Source of the DNA: Strigops habroptila
Lineage: Eukaryota > Chordata > Aves > Psittaciformes > Psittacidae
DNA length: 64,000 nucleotides
Reading direction: 5' to 3'
Assembly (NCBI RefSeq): GCF_004027225.2
Contig: NC_044289.2
Span: 558,001-622,000, forward strand
Made by a program: the position numbers and the translations under genes. Position 1 is the stretch's first letter, and each line of letters begins with the position of its first letter. The notes under the pieces were generated by a model. It was not told the DNA's origin. It saw only the letters and a list, made by a program, of their open reading frames with translations, and made no database searches. Shown piece by piece: positions 30,936-38,445 of this stretch.

Positions 30936-30940
30936 GACAC
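30936..30940. repeat. Left target-site duplication GACAC
   Basis: The five bases directly before the 5' LTR are identical to those directly after the 3' LTR at 38441-38445. A sixth base does not match, so the duplication is 5 bp. Confidence 0.9.
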
Positions 30941-31516
30941 TGTCCTGGGTTCAGCTATAGCAGTCATTTTTCTCCTGCTTAGTAGCTGGTGCAGTGCTGT
31001 GTTTTTTAACTTTCAGCCTGGGAACAACGCTGATAACACCGATGTTTTTAGTTGTTGCTAAGTAATGTTTATTCCAACCAAGGACTTTCTCAGTCTCATG
31101 CTTTGCCAGGGAGGAGGGGAAGCCGGGAGGAAGCAGAGACAGGACACCTGACCCAAACTAGCCAAAGGGGTATTCCATACCACAGCACGTCATGCCCAGT
31201 ATATAAACTGGGGGGAGTTACCCGGAAGGCCCAGATCACTGCTCGGGTCGGGCTGGGTATCGGTCGGCGGGTGGTGAGCAATTGTATCCTCTCCCCTTGT
31301 TATTTCACTAATCGTTATTATCATTGGTGGTAGCAGTAGTGGTTTTGTGTTATACCTTAGTTGCGGGACTGCTCTTATCTCAACCCGTGGGAGTTACATT
31401 CTTCCCATTCTCCTCCCCATCCCTCCGGGAGCGGGGGGGAGGAAGAAAGGTGGGGGGGGGGGAGTGAGCAAGCGGCTGTGTGGTTCTGAGTTACCGGCTG
31501 GGCTCAAACCACGACA
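30941..31516 (+). repeat. 5' LTR of the provirus (576 bp)
   Basis: Bounded by TG...CA. Contains a CRE-like ACGTCA (31187-31192), a TATA box TATATAA (31200-31206) and a G-rich tract near 31430-31463. No AATAAA or ATTAAA is present. Outside the G-rich tract it differs from the 3' LTR at about three positions. Confidence 0.95.
31187..31206 (+). promoter_or_regulatory. LTR core promoter: CRE-like site and TATA box
   Basis: ACGTCA lies 7 bp before TATATAA, a compact promoter layout repeated at 38113-38132 in the 3' LTR. Transcription would start near 31230, an inference from the usual TATA spacing. Confidence 0.7.
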
Positions 31517-31524
31517 GTTCTTTT

Positions 31525-31542
31525 TGGCGCCCAACGTGGGGC
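31525..31542 (+). promoter_or_regulatory. Primer binding site, tRNA-Lys(1,2) type
   Basis: TGGCGCCCAACGTGGGGC matches the complement of the tRNA-Lys(1,2) 3' end, as known from several lysine-primed retroviruses. It starts 8 bases after the LTR end rather than the usual 2-3. The tRNA match is from memory. Confidence 0.85.
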
Positions 31543-31578
31543 TCGAAAGGTTGAGATAACGACAGATCTGACCAGAGT

Positions 31579-32013
31579 GTGTTTAATCATATTTGTGATA
31601 AGCATTCATTGTTACTACTCGTCACAATGGTGATTATTTGGCTCTCAGACGTGTTGCGCTTGATCTCAGAGTTTCAGCATGTTGTACCTTACTTACAGCC
31701 ACTATTTGCTGTTTTAGTGTTTATCGGCTGGGGGGCCTGGGCTAAGGTTCTTGTTTCACTGTACTTCATGGTAATGACTTGTAGTACAATAGACTCATTG
31801 ATCACGAAACTGGTCTGGTTTGTGCTTCCAGCGTGGCCATCACCACTATACATTGGGAGGTATATAATGAAATATTTTAGCAATTGCATATCTTTTTTTT
31901 TTTCTCCTCGGGGGGTAAACTTACGAAGGAAGCATTCTCTTTCACCCCCCGTTCCCCCACCAGCCTATTTGCAACAGCAATTGAGAGTTCTGAAGGTTTT
32001 AGATGGCCTTTGA
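31579..32013 (+). pseudogene. Hydrophobic leader ORF, possibly a displaced N-terminal part of gag
   Basis: An open frame of 144 codons, with ATGs at 31579 and 31627, lies upstream of the main gag frame and overlaps it. Its product has two or three strongly hydrophobic stretches (for example around FAVLVFIGWGAW) like membrane segments. It enters a run of 11 T at 31893-31903, after which the gag frame, open from 31884, carries the next recognisable protein sequence. Either it is a separate small membrane protein, or slippage in the T run has split one reading frame. I do not recognise a family. Confidence 0.4.
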
Positions 32014-34253
32014 GTACCCTTGAAACCTGCCTGCTGATTGTGCTGGGGATCAGCATGTTGGCAAACATACGGAGTGTGTTTTACCCACGGCCATCCCGTC
32101 GTAGGAACATCCTATTTCGTTTAATGTCAAAAATTCAGCAGTATCAGGTTCGAATCTGGTCTAGGGTTAGACGACGATATAGGAGGACCACCAGGAGATT
32201 TTCCCTGAGGCTGGACAGTTATGAGTGGCAGGGTGTGTGGGATAGTATGGGCAAGTACCTAGGCCAGTGGGCCCCTCCAGTGCTTTGGAACTTCACCACT
32301 GAACAAGTGCAACATCCGGAAAAACTAGTAAAACACTTAAACGAGGTGTGCTGTCATCCTGGTTATACCAGAGAGGGACAAATTTTGGCAACGTGCTGGG
32401 GCTTGGCTTATGCCTACAGAGCCCTGCTCAACACTATCCAGCACCTTCAAAGGGAAAAAAATGTCTCTGGATCTGATGGCAAAGCAACAGACAACGCAGC
32501 TATGCCAACTACAAGCACAGCAGCTACTCAGACCCTGACCACAACAGTCAACACAGCTACTCCAAGTACAGCAGCTACATCAACCCCAGTGACAAGCACA
32601 ACAGCTACTCAAACCCTGACCACAACAGACAACGCAACTACTCCAACTTCAAATACAGCAGTTACACCAACCCCAGTGACAAGCACAACAGCTACTCAAA
32701 CCCCGACAGCAACAGACAATGTGGCTACTCCAAGCACCGCAGCCACACCAACCCCAGTGACAAGCACAGTAGCTACTCAAACCCTGACAGCAACAGACAA
32801 TATAGCTACTCCAAGCACCGCAGCTACACCAACCCCAGTGACATGCACAGTAGCTATTCAAACCCCGACAGCAACAGACAATATGGCTACTCCAAGCACT
32901 GCAGCTACACCAACCCCAGTGACAAGCACAGTAGCTACTCAAACCCCGACAGCAACAGACAATGCAGCTGTTGGTGTCACTCAACTCCCAAGCACAACAG
33001 CTGCACCAACCCCAGCAATAGACATTGCAACCACTCCAATCCTAGTGGCAGACACTGCAGCCACTCCAACCACAGTGACAAACACTGCAGCTAAACCAAA
33101 TGTCCAGTTTGTGACAATGTCTGTTGCCCCTGTAAGCAAAAGCAGACGAAAGGCACAAAGAGCAACCCGCGAAGCGAAGAAAGATGAAGACCCAGTGCCA
33201 TTACTATATGCAACAGCACCTGAACAAGAGTTACTACTACGTGGGTCAGAGGAAGAGGAAGAAGAAGAAGAGGTCACTTCTCGACCCCGGACCTCAACCG
33301 AACTACGGAATATGCGAAAAGATTTCACCCGTCTTCCAGGGGAGCACATTGTCACCTGGTTGCTCCGGTGCTGGGACAATGGGGCCGACGGTCATGAACT
33401 AGAAGGTAGGGAAGCCAAGCAGCTGGGATAACTTGCTAAGGAAGGAGGAATTGACAAAGCGATTGCAAGAGAGAAGCGAGCCCTCAGTCTTTGGAGGCGG
33501 CTCCTGGCAGCTGTGAAGGAAAGGTTTCCCTACAAAGACGATATTACGAATCGCTCAGCCAACTGGACCACGATAGAGAAAGGCATCCAGTCCCTGAGGG
33601 AATCAGCCATTATAGAGATGATCTATCGTAGGCCGGATTCCAGGAACACATCCGTAGACCCAGATGAAGTCGAATGTACACGACCCAAGTGGCGGAAACT
33701 TACACGGAGTGCGCCATCATCATATGCCCACACATTGGCATCAATGACCTGGAATGACGGAGTATCACCAACAGTGGATTTCCTGATTCGTCAACTCCGA
33801 GAGTTCGAAGACAATCTCACCCCTTCCATCATTTCAGCTGTGGAAAAACTGTCCCAGGAGTTCAAACAATTGAGAGACGATTTATCCGATCTATCCAGCT
33901 CTCCACGCGTACCAACCCATGTCTCAGCTATCAACAGAAGGCGCCCTACTGCTCGAGAAAGAAAATATAGGAGGTACACGCCACGGGCCACCCTATGGTT
34001 TTACCTGCGGGATCACGGAGAAGACATGAGAAAGTGGGATGGAAAACCTACTTCAGCTCTGGAGCAACGGGTGCGTGAACTGAAGAGGAGAACAATGGTC
34101 AAGGATGATCCTCCCAGGAAAGCTGCTGCTCCAGTCTCTGGCGAGCAGTTTCCCAGATGGAGCGAAAGAGCTGATTTTACTCCAGCTCCTGTGATAAGGA
34201 ATACTAATCCCTTTCTACAAGACAGAAGTGGAGAATTTTGTGATCACTATTAG
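31884..34253 (+). pseudogene. gag: gag region, interrupted by one TAA
   Basis: One frame is open from 31884 to 34250 except for a TAA at 33429-33431. In order: a hydrophobic segment (around CLLIVLGISMLANI), a strongly Arg-rich stretch (about 32080-32210), a region beginning MGKYLGQW at 32247, a Thr/Ala/Pro tandem repeat (32526 to about 32975), a basic then acidic stretch with a run of Glu, and the capsid-like part after the TAA (33432-34250). No CCHC zinc knuckle is seen. The open frame begins at TTG, so the start is uncertain. Candidates are ATG 32055 and ATG 32247; the latter has A at -3, G at +4 and Met-Gly, which would allow N-myristoylation. Gag would form the particle core. The nonsense codon truncates it here. 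Identification rests mainly on position between the primer binding site and pol. Confidence 0.75.
32526..32975 (+). repeat. 81-bp in-frame tandem repeat inside gag
   Basis: Five full units start at 32526, 32607, 32694, 32775 and 32856, with a partial sixth from 32937. All are 81 bp except the second, which is 87 bp, and both lengths keep the frame. Each encodes 27 (or 29) residues rich in Thr, Ala and Pro, with a conserved TPTPVTST core and TDN. Units 3 to 5 are nearly identical, pointing to recent duplication. The cysteine-rich minus-strand ORF here is only the antisense shadow. Confidence 0.93.
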
Positions 34254-34328
34254 AGGGGCCCTGCCTCCAGCCAGGTGGAGGAGAGGGATAATCGGGTTTA
34301 CTGGACTGTGTGGATCAGATGGCCTGGC
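34251..34328 (+). promoter_or_regulatory. Candidate stop-readthrough signal at the gag-pol boundary
   Basis: Gag ends at TAG (34251-34253) and pol continues in the same frame with no nearby ATG. Five bases later a hairpin can form: CCCT (34259-34262) with AGGG (34284-34287), and CCTCCA (34264-34269) with TGGAGG (34276-34281), separated by a 1x2 internal loop. The loop GCCAGG (34270-34275) is the exact complement of CCTGGC at 34323-34328, which would make a pseudoknot. Gammaretroviruses use TAG plus a downstream pseudoknot in the same place. Function here is inferred. The stop could instead be a mutation in a once-continuous frame. Confidence 0.45.
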
Positions 34329-36437
34329 ACATCAGTCCCACAGAAGTATAAGGCTCTAGTAGATACCGGTGCACAGTGTACTCTGATGCCATCAAGGTAT
34401 CAAGGGGTGAAACCCATTTCTATTTCTGGAGTGACAGGAGGATCCCAAGCGTTAACTATGCTGGAAGCTGAAATCAGCCTGACTGGGAGGAAGTGGCAAA
34501 AGCACCCCATTGTAACTGGTGCAGGGGCTCCATGCATCCTTGGCATAGACTATCTCAGGAGAGGGTATTTCAAAGACCCAAAAGGGTATAGATGGGCTTT
34601 TGGTATCGCTGCCTTGGAGACAGAGGAAATTAAGCAGCTGTCCACCTTACCCGGTCTCTCAGAGGATCCTTCTGTTGTGGGGTTGCTGAAGGTCGAAGAA
34701 CAACAAGTGCCAATTGCGACCACAACAGTGCACCGGCGGCAATATCGCACCAACCGAGACTCCTTGATTCCCATCCATAAGCTGATCCGCAGACTGGAGA
34801 GCCAAGGAGTGATCAGCAGGACCCGCTCACCCTTTAATAGCCCCATATGGCCAGTGCAAAAGTCTAATGGAGAGTGGAGATTAACAGTAGACTATCGTGG
34901 CCTGAACGAAGTCACACCACCATTGAGTGCTGCCGTACCGGACATGTTAGAACTTCAGTATGAACTGGAGTCAAAGGCAGCCAAGTGGTATGCCACAATT
35001 GACATTGCCAATGCATTTTTCTCAATCCCTTTGGCAGCAGAATGCAGGCCACAGTTTGCTTTCACTTGGAGGGGCGTCCAGTACACTTGGAACCGACTGC
35101 CCCAGGGGTGGAAACACAGCCCTACCATCTGCCATGGATTGATCCAGACTGCACTGGAACAGGGGCAAGCTCCAGAACACCTGCAATACATTGATGACAT
35201 CATCGTGTGGGGTGATACAGCGGAAGAAGTTTTTGAGAAAGGGAGGAAAATAATCCAAATCCTGCTGAAGGCCGGTTTTGCCATAAAATGGAATAAGGTC
35301 AAGGGACCTGCACAGGAGATTCAATTTTTGGGAATAAAATGGCAAGATGGACGCCGCCAGATCCCCACAGACGTGATCAACAAGATAACAGCAATGTCTC
35401 CACCAACTAACAAGAAAGAAACACAAGCTTTCTTAGGTGTTGTGGGGTTCTGGAGAATGCACATCCCAAATTACAGTCTGATTGTAAGCCCTCTCTACCA
35501 TGTGACCCGGAAGAAGAATGATTTCAAATGGGGCCCTGAGCAACAACAAGCCTTTGAACAAATTAAACAAGAAATAGTTCATGCAGTAGCCCTTGGACCA
35601 GTCCGGGCTGGGCCAGATGTGAAAAATGTGCTCTATACCGCAGCTGGGGAGAATGGTCCTACCTGGAGCCTCTGGCAGAAAGCTCCAGGGGAGACTCGAG
35701 GTCGACCCCTTGGCTTTTGGAGTCGGGGATATAAAGGATCCGAGGCCAGCTACACTCCCACTGAAAAAGAGATACTGGCAGCCTATGAAGGGGTTCGAGC
35801 TGCCTCAGAAGTGATCGGAACTGAAGCGCAGCTCCTCCTGGCAGGCCGGTTGCCTGTGCTGGGCTGGATGTTCAAAGGCAGGGTCTCCTCTACACATCAT
35901 GCAACTGATGCTACATGGAGTAAGTGGGCCGCACTAATTACACAACGAGCTCGAATAGGAAATCCCAGTCGTCCAGGAATTCTAGAAGTCATCATGGACT
36001 GGCCAGAGGGCAAAGATTTTGGGATGTCACCAGAAGAGGAGGTGACGCGTGCTGAAGAGGCCCCACCATATAATGAACTGTCAGAGAGTGAAAAGCAATA
36101 TGCCTTGTTTACTGGTGGGTCCTGCCGTATTGTGGGAAAGCATCGGAGATGGAAGGCAGCTGTGTGGAGTCCCCTGAGACAAGTTGCAGAAACTGCTGAG
36201 GGAGAGGGTGAATCGAGTCAGTTTGCAGAGGTGACAGCCATCCAGCTGGCCTTGGACATTGCTGAACGAGAAAAATGGCCAGCACTTTATCTCTATACTG
36301 ACTCATGGATGGTGGCAAATGCCCTGTGGGGGTGGTTGCAGCAATGGAAGCAGAGCAACTGGCAACGCAGAAGTAAACCCATCTGGGCTGCTGCATTGTG
36401 GCAAGATATCGCTGCTCGGGTGCAGAACTGGTGGTGA
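34254..36437 (+). pseudogene. pol: pol, first part: protease, reverse transcriptase, RNase H
   Basis: This open frame runs in the gag frame from the TAG to a TGA at 36435-36437. The protease has DTGA at 34362-34373. Reverse transcriptase has LPQGWKHSP and the catalytic YIDDI at 35187-35201. The RNase H segment shows FTGGS where DGS is expected: the first catalytic Asp position (codon 36114-36116) reads Gly. The later Glu (36228) and Asp in YTDS (36300) are present. The frame then shifts before the last RNase H motif. There is no ATG near the start, so the product would have to be made as a gag-pol fusion. RT copies the RNA into DNA; RNase H removes the template. The frameshift and Gly make RNase H activity from this copy unlikely. 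Confidence 0.9.
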
Positions 36438-37438
36438 AGGTACGCCACGTAGATGCTCATGTACCCAAGAGTCGGGCCACTGAGGAACACCAGAATAACC
36501 AGCAAGTGGATAAAGCTGCTAAGATTAAAGTGGCTCAGATGGACTTGGATTGGCAACATAAGGGTGAATTATTTTTAGCCCGGTGGGCCCATGACACCTC
36601 AGGCCATCAAGGCAGAGATGCAACATATAGATGGGCTCGTGATCGAGGGGTGGACTTAACGATGGACACTATTGCCCAGGTTATTCACGAATGTGAAACA
36701 TGTGCTGCAATTAAGCAAGCCAAGCGGTTAAAGCCTCTCTGGTATGGAGGACGATGGCTGAAGTACAAATATGGGGAGGCCTGGCAGATTGACTATATCA
36801 CACTCCCACCAACCCGCCAGGGCAAGCGCTATATGCTTACCATGGTGGAAGCAACCACCGGCTGGCTGGAAACATACGCTGTGTCCCATGCCACTGCCCG
36901 GAACACTATCCTGGGCCTTGAGAAACAAGTCTTGTGGCGACACGGCACCCCAGAGAGAATTGAGTCAGACAATGGGACTCATTTCCGGAACAACTTCATA
37001 GACACTTGGGCCAAAGAGCATGGCATTGAGTGGGTATACCACATCCCCTACCATGCACCAGCCTCTGGGAAAATCGAACGGTACAATGGGCTGTTAAAAA
37101 CTACACTGAGAGCAATGGGTGGTGGGACTTTCAAACACTGGGATACACATTTACCAAAAGCCACCTGGTTGGTCAACAGTAGGGGATCTGCCAACAGGGC
37201 TGGCCCAGCCCAATCAGAACTTTTACGTACTGTAGAGGGGGATAAAGTTCCTGTGGTGCACATAAAGAATTTGTTGGGGAAGACAGTCTGGGTTATTCCT
37301 GCTTCAGGTAAAGGCAAACCCACTCGTGGGGTTGCTTTTGCTCAGGGACCTGGATATACTTGGTGGGTAATGCGGGAAGATGGGGAAGTCCGATGTGTAC
37401 CTCAAGGGGATTTGATTTTGGGGGAAAACAGCCAATGA
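36398..37438 (+). pseudogene. pol: pol, second part: RNase H end and integrase (shifted frame)
   Basis: This open frame is displaced relative to the first part, and the crossover lies between 36398 and 36437. It begins without ATG and resumes with the RNase H motif HVDAH (Asp at 36452). The integrase follows. Its zinc-binding HHCC residues are His 36590, His 36605, Cys 36692 and Cys 36701. The catalytic triad is Asp 36791, Asp 36968 and Glu 37076, with exactly 35 residues between the last two (D,D-35-E). It ends at TGA 37436-37438 after a C-terminal domain of ordinary length. Integrase joins viral DNA to the host genome. All catalytic residues are intact, but the upstream shift separates it from the rest of pol. 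Confidence 0.9.
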
Positions 37439-37866
37439 ACTCAATTGTACGCTGTTGCCTGCTCTATAACACTTTTATAGCCCACCAGCTAGATATCTTC
37501 AGGTCACCAGCCATTGACCCTGACTTCCCTCCGATCATCACCTCAACAAAGAATGAATTTTGAGGAAACCAGACGAGCTCAGCAGTGACCAGATGAGTTT
37601 GGCGGTATCATCAGCAGGCAACAACCCAACACTACATACCGTCCCTCCTGCCCTGAAAGACTATTACAAGAGATGGAGCCTGACATCATGGACTGGATGA
37701 GTTCAGCAATTTTACAGGGATTGGTCCATGGACTAGGGAACGATATCTTTCTCTGTGTGTGGGTGTGGGTGTATATATATGTGTATATATGGGACAGGGG
37801 TGATGGTGTGCTGAGAGATGTGGGATCTGAGCATGACGTGAATGGTATGGAATAAGGGGTGGATAC
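37439..37866 (+). other. Post-pol region of the provirus, no env
   Basis: About 430 bp with no coding frame of note. It holds a GT/TA-rich simple repeat at about 37753-37792 and ends in a purine-rich stretch before the 3' LTR. Confidence 0.8.
37849..37863 (+). promoter_or_regulatory. Candidate polypurine tract
   Basis: GGAATAAGGGGTGGA ends 3 bases before the 3' LTR, the place where plus-strand priming occurs. It is interrupted by two T, so it is an imperfect tract. Confidence 0.5.
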
Positions 37867-38440
37867 TGTCCTGGGTTCAGCTATAGCAGTCATTTTTCTC
37901 CTGCTTAGTAGCTGGTGCAGTGCTGTGTTTTTTAACTTTCAGCCTGGGAACAACGCTGATAACACCGATGTTTTTAGTTGTTGCTAAGTAATGTTTATTC
38001 CAACCAAGGACTTTCTCAGTCTCATGCTTTGCCAGGGAGGAGGGGAAGCCGGGAGGAAGCAGAGACAGGACACCTGACCCAAACTAGCCAAAGGGGTATT
38101 CCATACCACAGCACGTCATGCCCAGTATATAAACCGGGGGGAGTTACCCGGAAGCCCCAGATCACTGCTCGGGTCGGGCTGGGTATCGGTCGGCGGGTGG
38201 TGAGCAATTGTATCCTCTCCCCTTGTTATTTCACTAATCGTTATTATCATTGGTGGTAGCAGTAGTGGTTTTGTGTTATACCTTAGTTGCGGGACTGCTC
38301 TTATCTCAACCCGTGGGAGTTACATTCTTCCCATTCTCCTCCCCATCCCTCCGGGAGCGGGGGGAGGAAGAAGGGGGCGGGGGGGGAGTGAGCGAGCGGC
38401 TGTGTGGTTCTGAGTTACCGGCTGGGCTCAAACCACGACA
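37867..38440 (+). repeat. 3' LTR of the provirus (574 bp)
   Basis: Starts TGTCCTGG and ends ACGACA like the 5' copy, with the same ACGTCA (38113-38118) and TATATAA (38126-38132). Differences from the 5' LTR are a T/C after TATATAAA, a G/C just after, an A/G near the end, and length changes in the G-rich tract. Confidence 0.95.
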
Positions 38441-38445
38441 GACAC
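38441..38445. repeat. Right target-site duplication GACAC
   Basis: Identical to the 5 bases before the 5' LTR. Confidence 0.9.

Larger units (their letters stand above)
30941..38440 (+). mobile_element. ERV-L-like endogenous retrovirus, nearly full length, no env
   Basis: A 7.5-kb provirus laid out as LTR, primer binding site, gag, pro-RT-RNase H-integrase, short tail, LTR. Both LTRs begin TGTCCTGG and end ACGACA. The copy is flanked by GACAC on both sides (30936-30940 and 38441-38445), a 5-bp target duplication. RT has a YIDDI active site and the pol is of the ERV-L (class III-like) kind common in birds, judged from remembered family features. Integrase ends pol, and only about 430 bp separates it from the 3' LTR, so there is no room for env. 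No dUTPase or CCHC zinc knuckle is seen. One TAA in gag and one frameshift in pol break the coding capacity. LTR similarity implies a recent insertion. Confidence 0.95.

Noticed and set aside
32526..32975. CRISPR-like array
   Set aside because: The units are contiguous coding repeats without spacers, in a bird genome.
32649..32984. Cysteine/tryptophan-rich minus-strand repeat protein
   Set aside because: It is the exact shadow of the in-frame gag tandem repeat; the sense frame has the continuing open context.
37439..37866. Possible env or accessory gene after pol
   Set aside because: Too short, no signal peptide or membrane frame, and partly a GT/TA simple repeat.
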